A stretch of 64,000 nt of DNA. It comes from Rhabditoides inermis (lineage: Eukaryota > Nematoda > Chromadorea > Rhabditida > Rhabditidae). The position numbers and the translations under genes were made by a program. Below are positions 25,291 to 42,550 of the stretch, one piece after another. Below the pieces are notes generated by a model. The model was given only the letters and a program-made list of their open reading frames with translations. It was not told the origin of the DNA and made no database searches. Positions within the stretch are counted from its first letter, which is position 1; the number at the start of each line of letters is the position of its first letter. Location of the stretch: assembly GCA_963966185.1 (NCBI GenBank), contig CAWZYM010000258.1:461001-525000 (forward strand). Reading direction: 5' to 3'.

Positions 25291-25506
25291 TTAGGCAAGA
25301 GAGAAGTCTCCACTGTCGAAACGTGCCCCGTCCTTCACACGCATGTCTCTTATTGCGTACGCGGTTCCCTCCCCGCACTCCTCCTCAGCCACCTCCAGGC
25401 ACCGGGGGGCGGGTGTCATGCTAGACTTCAGATTCCTATCAAATGCCAAGTTCCCAACTTTTACGAGACATTTTCCATAACATTTCATATTATCTTTCAG
25501 TTCCAT
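25291..25506 (-). CDS. Possible coding exon, unrecognised
   Basis: A 71-codon minus-strand frame (MKCYGKCLVKVGNLAFDRN ... RCLEVAEEECGEGTAYAIRD) has protein-like composition with five Cys and lies after an AG acceptor-like site. It has no signal peptide and no recognisable relative. It may be the last exon of a small gene or a gene fragment. Low confidence. Confidence 0.3.
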   Translation of the reverse strand: MELKDNMKCYGKCLVKVGNLAFDRNLKSSMTPAPRCLEVAEEECGEGTAYAIRDMRVKDGARFDSGDFSLA

Positions 25507-26162
25507 ACTATACCTACACGTCAGTTTTGTGTGGCGCAGTTATCTTGACTGTAATAAATTATTATTATTATATCCTTATGAGACTTCTTTTTGAAGGTGG
25601 AAATGTTTGTGACAAACTGAAAACAATTTCAGAATGATCAGTGTTGTGTTGATTTCATGAGTTTGAATGGAGGAAGTCAGACATGTTATCGCATCGCAGT
25701 CTCGCCCGCCTGTGGCAGGGCACAGCCAGAGAGACGCGACTCCCCTACGCCCCGCCCCCTCCTTTTTCGCAACGGGTTCTCGAAACAAGACTCATGTGTG
25801 AAAAAGTTGTGAAAATCATGAAAACGAAATGTTAGAACAACGTTGTTATAAGAAGGAGTGAAAGGTGGGAAGTTCAGTGGTGCAGTTCCCATTTCGATCG
25901 GGCGTCATTGAGGCAGTGAAAAGCGTATGGATCGAAAGATGTCAATTTAAAACAGCCACTTTGCATCGAACTTTCTCCATAACGGAAATAAACTTTTATG
26001 TGATGTTTGCATAGTGTATCGAGTGGTCAACAAAAACTACACTTGAAAGGTCGTCAGCGAAAGTAAACACGAAGAATAAAAAAGGAATGAAATGCGAAAG
26101 ATCGACTCTGACTCGGCCACCGGACAGCTTGACACCGACCGTCTGGTCGCTATGTTTTGCAG

Positions 26163-26519
26163 CGTGCATGGGCGGCGAGTGTCCGCCAGGGTTCATGTGC
26201 GTGTGCGACTACGGCGTGTGTTTTGTGGGAAAGTGTCTAGGAAGGTTCCGAAAAAAACGTGGTAAACAAACTGTGAGTCTGAAGAATATGTACTATATAT
26301 TTGCTATGTACTTCGTTTGCTAATAGGTTATATGTACTGTGAACTATGTACTATGTTTGTATCTGTATCAACTAGTCTACATAAACACCACAAGCGCCAA
26401 CCCCTTCTGTCATGTCTGTCGTCTTTGCAGGCGAGGGATGCATGGACGAGTGCTATGACTGCTCCCTGTACGCGCAGTACTGCGACAAGACAGAAGTGGG
26501 TAGCGTGTTCACTGGTTAG
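26163..26519 (+). CDS. Small Cys-rich secreted peptide candidate, two exons, start exon not found
   Basis: Exon 26163-26261 follows a TTTTGCAG acceptor and encodes ACMGGECPPGFMCVCDYGVC and FVGKCLGRFRKKR. Exon 26431-26519 follows CTTTGCAG and encodes GEGCMDECYDCSLYAQYC and ends at a TAG. The junction phase agrees. The eleven closely spaced Cys residues and a basic KKR site suggest a processed extracellular peptide. No signal-peptide exon was found upstream; an in-frame ATG at 26087 gives no signal sequence. Function unknown. Confidence 0.45.
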
Positions 26520-26875
26520 ACACTAGACAGACGTGTGGCTATAGCATGAGTGCGCGTTACCGTCTCTTTTTACAACTTCACAACATTGTAATTACGTGTT
26601 GTAAAAACCGAATAACTTTTGTTTTATTATGTGTCGTTTCAGATGCAAGCGCACATGCGGTATTTGTACTATCATGATGAAACAAAAAAAACACTGCTTC
26701 GAATAAACGTTCAGTTTATTGATACAGGAATCACACTTTTTTTACAAAATGAAATAAATTTTTGATGTCTTACTATCGGTAAAGTGCGGAATACCCATAA
26801 CGAAAACCATATACAATCAACAAAATACACTGAAACTGAAGTATGTAATAGCCGAATCTCGAGTACATGAATGCC

Positions 26876-28694
26876 TCACTCAATGACTACGTGTCTGGAG
26901 ATGAGGTTGTAGAGCTGTTCCGGGTCGTCCGACTCCAGACGATCCTTCTCCGACCTGCAATCAAGCAACACTACAACACTCACTGGGGGAACGATAACGA
27001 TATATGCGTGTATGTATATTGGGTCCTCCGTTTTTGTGGTCCACAAATTACGAGAAATGACGCAGACACGAACCAGACAAACGGTCGATTATGGAAATGA
27101 TCTCATTCGCCAGGGGCGATTGTAGGTTTTGTCGAATATCTTGATCATGGACACAAAATCTTCAAGTGTTGCAACGTAGGTTTGTTTGTATGTCTATCAA
27201 GTATGCTCTCATGAATTTTTGTGAAATTTTTTTATCCAGTACAAATCGAGTTATCTCCAATTTTGTGTACAAAATAAGGGATAACTGCGAGTTGGTATCA
27301 CTACTTTGATACAGAATCAGAGCACTGTATTGGGAGGAAGCATCCATGATCATGATTATACATGGTAAATTCTTTCACTAGAAACGGTTTAATATTGATC
27401 TTAATTGTACCCAATTTCATATTTTGAAAACTATAATGAATACCAGACTAACTTTCCAAATTTTCGAACGTAGAGGTCCAGTAAACGGTTTGAAGAAGCT
27501 ACCATCCAAAAATTGTAGAAAAAGATTCATCCGTTGAGGAGTTATGTATTTCCGTTTATCGATCAGATATCGATCACGACTTCAATGCGAAATAATCAAA
27601 CTACGTAGACGTAATGTACTCGTTTTTGCTTGAGGCTATTGCTATACCCTATGGGATCAATCCATCGCAATTCCATTACATTTAGATCACTTTTCAGAAT
27701 ATGACGCGGTTACGGTAGTTGCTGCACTGGTGGCACAGTTCATTTCCCTACATTACGTATGCAATTTCATCCCGTTAACACCGCTAACCGGTCAAGAAAG
27801 TGGAAAATGAACTAGCGAAACACGTCTGGTATCTCAATTTATCAGTCGGGACTGTCACATTTCGTATTCCATTTTTCGTTTTTGCGGACCGCGAAAACGG
27901 GGGAACCCCTATAGATGACAGTGTTGTGAATTGTGAAAAACGATCATGATGTATGTGTATGGCGTATATAAGCTGTGATTGGCAATGACAATCTCTCTCT
28001 CTCTCTCTCTCTCTCTTCCCGTCGCTCGATCGAACCCACCCTTTGATGAACACCACGTACGTGGGCAGCTCGTTGATCGCGTGTTTCTTCGCCGTCTCTC
28101 AAAAAAAAACATCAGTGCAATGTGAAACCCGAACGAGTCGCGTACTCTTGCAGTCGACCACGTCGACTCTCAGGAACGCCGCCCTGTCCTGCACGGCTGC
28201 GATTTCGTCAAACGCCGCCGGCACGCTCACCAGATGCCGCTTCCTGCAATCATACTAGCATACTGTGGACTGTGGCACATGGAAAAACTAACTACATTTG
28301 TGGGCAATACACCAAGCACCTACCACTTGTATTGGTATCTGATTATACAGATAATGGAAAAGAAATTGAATTATTATTGACTGATTATCGATCTGACATC
28401 GACTTTCGATCTTCGACCCTACCATCCCCGTTGCTAAACGGACTGAGCTTCTCCAAGCGCTCAGCACATGTTGGTGTACCGTATGCACTTTTGTATAGTC
28501 AAGATATAGCGATTTTGGATGACTGATCACTGATTGATTGCTTGCTTGACTCACCACTCGGCTGTGAACTCGACGAACACCGGCACAGTGTTATTCTTGA
28601 CGTTTACAATCTCGTGGAAATCCACGTCTGACCGCACTGTCTGCACGTGCGAGGAGAAGACAATGGGAATGAGAGAGACAAGTAGAAGCAGCAT
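26876..28694 (-). CDS. Secreted/ER thioredoxin-fold protein without the CxxC site
   Basis: Exons 28694-28555, 28243-28146, 28097-28040, a penultimate exon near 27140-27079 and 26954-26876. The start MLLLLVSLIPIVFSSHVQT is a signal peptide. FVEFTAEWKRHLVSVPAAF occupies the place of the thioredoxin FxAxWCxxC segment, so both active-site Cys are absent. AFLRVDVVDC and NELPTYVVFIKG supply the central strand and the cis-Pro. The C-terminus is SEKDRLESDDPEQLYNLIS. The penultimate exon is unclear: VATLEDFVSMIKIF and QSPLANEIISIIDR read well but in different frames, suggesting a frameshift or an unseen intron. The protein probably acts as a redox-inactive chaperone-like PDI relative in the secretory pathway. 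Confidence 0.6.
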
Positions 28695-29272
28695 CCTGAA
28701 AGCGCGTCTACACCGCGGAAGGCACCAAACATTACTGAACGATCACGCTCACTGCTCACATTACTGCGCGGGGATGAAATGGATAGTATGTTGACACGTA
28801 TGAATATGTGGATGATGATCAGAGAAGAGCATGTGATCCTCCCTATCCCGTTTTCTCTTCTTCGCAATGAAACAAACAACGGGGGAAGGCGACAACTGGT
28901 TCCAGTCTATTCCGAGCCGACGCCTATTCGCAGTGACAGCGAGGAAAACGAATGAGGAAATAGTGGTTTTGATACTATTTCGAGACCAGGGCTACTTCGT
29001 CCTGCAGAAACTAGTTCCGGCCATCCAATAATAATACGCTCGAACACAGCAATACAATAACAAACAACAACAGTTTATCTGATATTCACACAACTTCTCA
29101 CCTAAATCACACTCAATCAGTGGCATTATCTAAAACGTAAGAAACACAAATCAACACCAGAGATCTAACAAGATCACACGACAACACCAGCGACTCTAAA
29201 ACGTGACAGCTTTCACTACCCGGATTGGCACACGAGAGTGCGGCAGAAGCGTGCGACATGGTCGTGGCACGA

Positions 29273-34941
<5,669 letters not shown>

Positions 34942-35195
34942 GCTACAACTACTCAAACTACTTCAACTACTTCATATCCACGCAGGTATGTCCAATCGTT
35001 GAAACGAATTCCCATCAAGACACGTGTCCGCGGCAAGATTAAACGGTTTATTCATTCTCTTCACAGCTGTTCAAGAACGATAACAATTATATTCGATCAC
35101 AATCATGTCGCAAATAAAACAGAGACGCGCCCGTCGCAGAGCAATAAATTAATTACAAATGTGCATAGTATACCAGTGTGTGCCTATCCGTTGAT

Positions 35196-36203
35196 TTACT
35201 GCTTGGAGGTGGAGAGGAACATGACGGCTCCGGCGGCTCCGACAATGGAGAAGAGCGAGTTGAAGAGGGGCGACAGGTTCGCCAGCATGAAGAAGGCGAG
35301 GAAGAGAAGGACAGTCACGAACATGACGTTGTTCATCACAATAGCCAGGTAGGTGGACTCGTTGTCGGCAACCTCGTTCTTGCGGAACAGGGCACGCTCC
35401 TGCAAAACGTTGTTTCCCGGGGATAGAGAGGAGGGAGGGGGTGAGGGGAGATAGGGAGAAATTGAGAGAAAGATAAGGGAGAAGAGAGAAAATAGAGCAA
35501 GTACAGGATGAACAATCATCAATAAAAAGTCCGCACCTCCTTCTCCTTGCGGGACATCTTCTTATCGTCAGCGTACTTCTGGTTGATTTCGCGGTCGACA
35601 GCCTCAGAGCGCTTCATCACGATCCTCAAACACACGCACGATAAGATCACTGTTTCAGGCATACGCGTTATCTTCTAGCACACACAAGCCTACTCGGTCA
35701 AGGTCAGTACATCAAAAACAGCAATTGAGCAATACGATGAACACAACGTTGCAAATAAAAGATATACAAATAAGACAAGCGAAAAACTCACCTGTGCTTG
35801 AGCTGGTGCTTGATGTTCTTGGAGGCCTTGACGAGCAGGTAGGTGGCAGCCAGCACAGAGATGGTCCACACGATCCACGAGTCGGCGACCTGCCAGATTG
35901 CGCATTGTGAGTTACATGTGTTAAGAGAAAAGCGTAAAAACATAGCACATGCAAAATCATGACAACGTAACATGACGAGAGTGAGAACACAACAAACATG
36001 GTTACAGGAGACTAGTAGAAGTTCACGGCTAAAGCATGCACACTCACCTCCATCTGGTTGACTCCGTAGAAGAGGTAGACGGGGGCGGCCGATACGACGG
36101 CGGCGTTCACATAGAAGAGAGCGGATCCCTTGCCGGACACAGCAGAAGAGTAGGTGTTGAGAAGGAGCTCCTCCTCCTTGGTGAACTTGGTCGACTTGGA
36201 CAT
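35196..36203 (-). CDS. ssr3/trap-3: Translocon-associated protein gamma subunit (TRAP-gamma, SSR3)
   Basis: Four exons encode a full-length protein of about 180 residues: MSKSTKFTKEEELLLNTYSS then SALFYVNAAVVSAAPVYLFY (TM1), ADSWIVWTISVLAATYLLVK (TM2), the conserved cytosolic KMSRKEKE-ERALFRKNEVAD stretch, and MNNVMFVTVLLFLAFFML plus SIVGAAGAVMFLSTSKQ (TM3 and TM4). Order and spacing match animal TRAP-gamma, a four-span ER membrane subunit of the Sec61-bound TRAP complex that assists translocation of some secretory proteins. The start ATG lies just after an AG (CTATTCCAG) on the minus strand, as for a trans-spliced gene. Sure. Confidence 0.92.
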
Positions 36204-37018
<815 letters not shown>

Positions 37019-38584
37019 CTAGTTGTTGTCGTCGTTCTCGAGCCGGTTCCACTGCCCCTGCAGGTTCTCCTTCCACAGCACAATCTGAAACAACAAATTA
37101 TGTATCTTCTCGATCACTTCCAACTCTCCTCTTCCCCGTTCACCTTGTTGTCGTCACCGGAAACAGACAGGATGGCTCCGCAGTGACTCCAGCTCACGTG
37201 CCACAGAGCGCCCTCAGACTTGTCGAGCAGCTTCGGCTGCCACTCGCCCTCACCCACCGACGAACACCTCCAGAGAAGCACGCTGCGGTCCTGTGACAGG
37301 TAACGTATTCAAGATAAAAGTGAAGGGAGAGAAACAAACGGGAGCAAAAGCAGAAGAGAGTGACGAGAAAAAAAGAAAAGCTATTCAATTCACCTGACCG
37401 CACGACGCAATCGTGTGGGTGTGGTTGTTGACGACGGGGCACCAGGCAACATCGCGCACGAAATCAGAGTGTCCCGACAGCGTCTTCTCCACGATCCACT
37501 CGCCGCAGTCATCCTCACTGAGCGAACAAGTAAAGCTACAGTAACAAGTAACAAGCTGACTGGACCTTCACAAAACGATTGCTGCATCCTGAATCACTCA
37601 CATCCAGATCTTGATGAGCTTGTCGTTTCCGCAGGTGACAAGTCGCTTCTTGACGGGCATGTCTCCCTGCTGCGCAAAGGGAGCAGGCGCCCACGACACC
37701 GCGTTCACTCCCCACAAACAATCAATTCATAACAAAGAGAACTTGGCAGGACAAAGAGTAAGAAAAGAAAACACTATACACTATTACTGGCGCTAAAGAA
37801 GAAACACATGTGAAAGAAAACGGTAGCATTGTGAATGGCTCCACTGCTCCATACCTGATCGTGTGCCTTGATGATCTTTTTGGCGTCCCACTGTCCGGAA
37901 GCCTGGTTGAAAGTGAGAACAGCGACCGCCGAGTCTGCCGACGCGGTCGCCAGCACCAGACCGAACTGCGCCGGAGCGAAGCACACGCTGTTCACACTCG
38001 CCTGAATTCATTTAATGGTCAGGATCGACATAGTATTGTATCACAAACTCACATCATGCCCCGTGTACTCGTACTGCTTCTGCCAACGCCCGGCGTCTTC
38101 GTGCCAAATGATCACCTTCCTGAACAACGAATCAACCGCCGCTCACGAAAATTCGCTCTATAACACCACTCACTTGTCGTATCCGGCCGACGCGAGGATC
38201 GAGTTGAACTTGGGGTGCGCCCAGCTGAGCTGCCACACGGGGCCGGCATGTCCGGCGAGTTCGGCCAGCATGTTCGACTGACCCGACGGCTTCACCTACA
38301 ACCAAACGTAGTCGAACATGTACAACCGAACATCGCACGCTCCTCTTTCGCAGTTCGCACTCACATCGAACACCTTGACGATTCTGTCGCTGGAGCAGGT
38401 CGCCAGCCGCGTGCCATAGTAGTTCAGCTGCGCATCGTGCTGACAACATGAGTTAAACGCAATTTACCAAAAAAAACACTTATAAACAAATGTTCTCACG
38501 ATGATGTCGCGATGGTTTGTGTTGACGGCGGTCTGCAAATATGATAATAATCGACAATGAAACGACGCACAAAACACTCACCAT
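37019..38584 (-). CDS. sec13: SEC13 WD40 protein (COPII coat / nuclear pore)
   Basis: Minus-strand exons from 38584 (first exon is essentially only the ATG) to the TAG at 37019-37021. The product begins [20 protein letters not shown] and contains six WD-type blades: [95 protein letters not shown] and [19 protein letters not shown]. It ends in LENDDNN. This is the typical SEC13 order and length, including the N-terminal insertion blade partner of SEC31/NUP145. It functions in COPII vesicle budding and the Y complex of nuclear pores. It is divergent from the SOSS-B gene, whose ATG is 271 bp away, so the two may share a promoter. Confidence 0.93.
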
Positions 38585-38854
38585 TGCTTATTAGTGAGAC
38601 CTAGTTGATCGCCTATCTAAAACACAACAAATCAGTAAAAAAAGGCACAAATATACACAAAATAAATAAACAAACAAAATCAGCTGAGCTGGCGTAGTGA
38701 CACTCATCGCCATTTGATCACTTTTACAGATTCACTTTTGCTACACAACGATACACTAATCAACCCTAATATTCTAATTTTGTTCATTTTTTTCAATTGT
38801 GTTGCTGTAGTTCTTCATATATGTTCATATTCGATCTCAATCCACTTCAGGAAT

Positions 38855-39512
38855 ATGTCAGGCCCTCCGCAATCGTCGAACACTGAGAAATACTCTCGCA
38901 TTTGCGACATCCAGCCGGGCATGAAAGTCGTCAACGTCATCTTTATCATCCTCGAGAATCGTGAGCATAGCGGTGTTTTACATGATTTTCAAGTTGTCCA
39001 GGCTACGTGCGTCGCACGAACAACGGCATGGAGATCCACACGCTGCGCGTCGCCGACCCCACCGGCTCCATCCTCCTCACCATCATGAACGGTGCGCGCC
39101 TGTGGTTTTTCTTCAATTTGGCTTCAGATGGCATCTTTTATTCAGGAGACATACACGAGTTCACTCAGCCGGGTGACATTTGCCGACTGCGCGGCGGTTT
39201 CTCCACCGTACACATGGCATGTTTTCATTTTCTTCAATTGTTCATGTGGCATGCATGCTCTGATAGGTTGCGTAAACGAACTCATCTCCAACATCTCTGC
39301 AGGGCTGCCTCAATCTGCAGTGCGGTCGGATGGGCGAGCTGCAGAAAACGAGCGAGTTCTTCATGCCCTTCAATGAGGTGCCATTCATGAGCGAGTTCAG
39401 CAAGGAGCTCAACGAGCAGTTCCCCGCTCGAGGCGGATCCCCCGACGGCGAGCGGTACGCATCTATCTTGTTCTCTCTCTCTCTCCCTCTCTCTCTCTCC
39501 CTCTCTCTCTCT

Positions 39513-39562
<50 letters not shown>

Positions 39563-39855
39563 ACTCTTTATCTCTCCACTCTTTCTCTCCCTTATCTCTT
39601 CCTCTCGTTTTCTCTCCATTTTTCTATCACGTCCCCATTTTTTATGTTCCTGTCGCTTACGCTTTCTATATCTAAATCCTTCTGCTTCTTTTTATTTATT
39701 TTCTATGTGGTTTCTTCGCTTTCAATGCAATTCGTTGTAGTCGACCCGGTGGTCCTGGAATGCGTGGCGGTCCCCCTCCGAAGCGTCCGCACATGGGTGG
39801 TCCTCCTGGTGGATTCAGGAAGGATGGTCCTTCTGGAAGGCCCATTCAGCGATAA
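38855..39855 (+). CDS. SOSS complex subunit B homologue (single-stranded DNA-binding OB fold)
   Basis: Exons 38855-38960, 39002-39091, 39128-39216, 39303-39454 and 39741-39855. The OB fold runs from GMKVVNVIFIILE through NNGMEIHTLRVADPTGSILL, DGIFYSGDIHEFTQPGDICRL and GGFSTVHMGCLNLQCGR, matching animal hSSB1/NABP proteins strand for strand. The C-terminus is Gly/Pro/Arg-rich (RPGGPGMRGGPPPKRPHMG). The SOSS complex binds ssDNA at double-strand breaks; SOSS-B is also linked to Integrator. Intron 3 appears to use a GC donor (ATG then GCATGT). The ATG follows the acceptor CCACTTCAG, consistent with trans-splicing. A large CT array fills the last intron. Confidence 0.88.
39473..39560. repeat. (CT)n-rich intron tract of SOSS-B
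   Basis: CT array with CCCT interruptions in the last intron. Confidence 0.9.
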
Positions 39856-40226
39856 GTCGGTGTCGTTCATATTACTTCACTCATTCACATGGTTTCCGTT
39901 GTCCTTCATGTATGTTGAACCTTTGGGTAGATCATGATTTCTCATAAGTTTTCACATTGGTAAACGCTTTCACATGTGTACAAAACATTTACAAAAACGA
40001 TAAATATATTTGAATACATTTATCCATTTGATAAAAATCCAAGAAATAACAAGTCAACAGTACACTCACCGAAACACAACAAAGACAAGCTGCTAGACAC
40101 TTCGAGTTCCCGAACAAGCACTCTGCCCATTGTGGGCTGTTGCGAAAGTGTCTAGCACCTAGTCGAAAAGGAAAAAGACAGCAGACAGACTCGACTCAAT
40201 CAGATAGTTTCAACACAACTCTTTAA
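39856..40226. other. Convergent intergenic region with a hairpin
   Basis: 3' regions of SOSS-B (+) and eIF3m (-). AATAAA-like sites lie near 40000. A long imperfect hairpin at 40089-40158 pairs GCTAGACACTTCG with CGAAAGTGTCTAGC and has an inner GCCCA-TTG-TGGGC stem. Confidence 0.5.
40089..40158. ncRNA. Candidate hairpin RNA
   Basis: Outer arms of 13-14 paired bases with one bulge, inner 5-bp stem and a 3-nt loop; the 5' arm is longer than the 3' arm. Could be a microRNA-type precursor, a small palindromic repeat, or a terminator-like structure between convergent genes. Strand unknown. Confidence 0.3.
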
Positions 40227-41757
40227 CTACGCTGCGATCTCGGTCTGCTGGTTGATGTTGGCAATGTTGGCGTGGGAGGCGCGAAGGTTGGAGATGAGTC
40301 CGCGGAGACGCGACTGCAGAGACAGCCACTGCTCGCGGCCGAATGTGCGGTGCTGGAACGACGACACCACCAGCATTCCCGACGTCTCCGAAACCTTGCC
40401 CTGAAAAAAGAAATGCTGTCGCCATCACCAGTCCGGTCATTTCTGTTTTTATATAGTTTTAGGGTCACGTACCGAGATAGCGTTGACCTGAATGGCATCA
40501 ATGATGAACTCCTCCAGCTCCTCGCTGTCCGAGATGTTAAGCTCTTTGGAGAGCTCGGCCAGGGGAATGATGTTGTTCTTCTCAGCTCGGCTCATGAGAG
40601 TGAGAAGACGAATCTTCTTCACCAGCACAGTCTCGTTAACATTGAGCTGCTCGGCAACGAACTTGGGGTGCTTCTTGGTGAACTTCTCATAGTCAGAAAG
40701 GGTTCCGGTGGTGAACAGCTCAAGAGCCTCGTACATGACGGCATCCGACTAAAATACAACTTTACTCAGGATATCATACATCATACCTCACACACCTTTT
40801 GAAGGGCCTTGACGGCGGAGAGACGGAGGAGGTGGTCAAACGAGAACGAGCGGGGGTCGACGACAGCAGTGCGCACGCACTCACGAGCATCCTCAATGGC
40901 CTTGGCCGCATCAGCATCGGTGTACAAGCCGAGCAGAGCAATCATAACCTGCAAAAAGAAATTCTTAATGCACTTTACTATCGAATCAAACAACTCACCT
41001 TGGCGGCCTGATCGGCGCGCTGGTCGTTGAGGAGTCCCTGGTGGAGCTGGCGGAGCAGATCCCTCTGCTTCTCCACTCCCGTCTTCCATCCGGCAAACTG
41101 CCGCTGCAGAGTCTCCACGTCCGTCTCTAGGCCTACAAACAACTGTGATCATGCAAATTCACTACTATCTACTATTCTACTCACTGGACACGAGACGCGA
41201 GTCGACGGCTAGAGCGGTCATGGTCTCGAAGATGAGCTGATGGGTAGCCGAGTGACGAGCGAAACCGCGGAACAGGTTCAGCAAGGTGCGCATCGCAGCT
41301 CCGGCCTCAAACACGAAAATATTTTTTTTCAGTATGCATACATTGCCTCACATTGCTGGACCATCCTACTCCCTTGAAAGTGGTGGGCTTGAGCTGGGCG
41401 CAGAACGCAGCGACCACTCCGGCCGACTTCTTCTCCGGAACGCAGACGATGAGGGAGCAGATAGACGAGAGGATCATGTCCACCTCCTTGTCGTTCGGGC
41501 ATCCACTAAGGATTCCCACAGCCGACATCAGATCCGTCAGGTTCTCAGTCACGTCGGCAGGTCCTAAAACGATTGAATAGGAAACTCACTAACTGTCTCA
41601 CTTTTCACTCTTATCAGCTTCTCACTTTCCTTTTCCCAGTCAACTCACCGGTCTTGTCGAGCTTGGCACCCTTCGCGTTGAAGTAGGTGCGCAGCTCAGC
41701 CAGCTGCTGCTTGTCGTCGCAGAACGCGAACACCGGCAGGGCCTTCGTATCCGCCAT
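40227..41757 (-). CDS. eif3m/cif-1: Translation initiation factor eIF3 subunit M (PCI domain)
   Basis: Minus-strand exons from [20 protein letters not shown] at 41757 to the TAG at 40227. Helical repeats ([55 protein letters not shown]) lead into a PCI domain ([50 protein letters not shown] winged helix, [13 protein letters not shown]) and it ends [10 protein letters not shown]. This matches animal eIF3m, known in C. elegans as CIF-1, shared between eIF3 and the COP9 signalosome. An acceptor-like TTAATTTTAG lies about 20 nt upstream of the ATG and SDHAF1 is 185 bp upstream on the same strand, an operon-like layout. Confidence 0.9.
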
Positions 41758-41942
41758 AATAGATTAGCGGGGGTACCTAAAATTAAATTTATTGTATGAT
41801 ATCATACACATATCTAAGCTGTACGAGAACACGGCGCGATTGAGCGAAACATAATGAAGAAAAAAACGAAATAAGGAGAGACACTGACTATGCGAGTACA
41901 CGTAAGAAAACGAGTCAAAAAGGAGAGCTGAAAGTTGAAATA

Positions 41943-42197
41943 TCAGTTGGAGGTCCTTGTCACTTTGATGCTGGATGTAGAGGTGACGGCACCGCTTTTG
42001 ATCTGCTGGAGCTGTCGCTGCGCCCTGCGGAGGTGATACTCAATGAGGAACACCTCGTTCTTCTCCCAGCGAGTCGCAGCCTCGCGGAACTCTGTCCGGA
42101 TCCTGTCACGAATAGACGGGTCCAGTTCGCGTGATGCTCGCAGGAACTGACGATACGTCGACAGTACAGTCTGTTGCAGTTTCGACCTGCCAGACAT
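41943..42197 (-). CDS. sdhaf1: Succinate dehydrogenase assembly factor 1 (LYR family)
   Basis: A single-exon gene of 84 residues. MSGRSKLQQTVLSTYRQFLR carries the LYR-type motif (here TYR, followed by the usual FLR), then an Arg-rich helix bundle (IRDRIRTEFREAATRWEKN, IEYHLRRAQRQLQQIKSG) typical of SDHAF1, a mitochondrial matrix factor that helps insert iron-sulfur clusters into the SDHB subunit of complex II. The ATG directly follows CTATTATCTAG, a spliced-leader acceptor-like site. It lies between mitochondrial TyrRS (upstream) and eIF3m (downstream) on the same strand. Confidence 0.85.
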   Translation of the reverse strand: MSGRSKLQQTVLSTYRQFLRASRELDPSIRDRIRTEFREAATRWEKNEVFLIEYHLRRAQRQLQQIKSGAVTSTSSIKVTRTSN

Positions 42198-42405
42198 CTA
42201 GATAATAGGAAATACGAACATAGTATGAAACAAATAAAAAAGACACTTGAGATAATCGCTTTCACGACGCGAGCTTTCGCAACGCAACAGGCCAATAAGA
42301 TAACAATCAAATGCAAATCGTACGAATTGATCTGTTTTTTAACCAAGACAGAAAACAAACACAAATTAGTTCCTAAATAACTCTAGTATGTACAAAATCT
42401 TTTCC

Positions 42406-42539
42406 TATGGTGGGTCCCCGCTTTCGAGGGCCAGCAAGGGGTTTTCGTCATTTTTTTATTATGCACAGACGCATATCAGAACCTCCCGGTGCCTACTTTC
42501 GAGTAATTGCTGGCCCTCGAAAACGGGGGACCCACTATA
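42406..42539. mobile_element. 134-bp MITE with TIRs starting TATRGTGGGTCCCC
   Basis: Left end TATGGTGGGTCCCCGCTTTC and the complement of the right end TATAGTGGGTCCCCCGTTTT continue into the shared GAGGGCCAGCAA, giving about 32-bp inverted repeats. TA at each end suggests a TA target duplication. It sits in the spacer between mitochondrial TyrRS and SDHAF1. A related single end (CGAAAACGGGGGAACCCCTATAG) occurs at 27891-27913. Confidence 0.75.
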
Positions 42540-42550
42540 CATGTTTTTAC

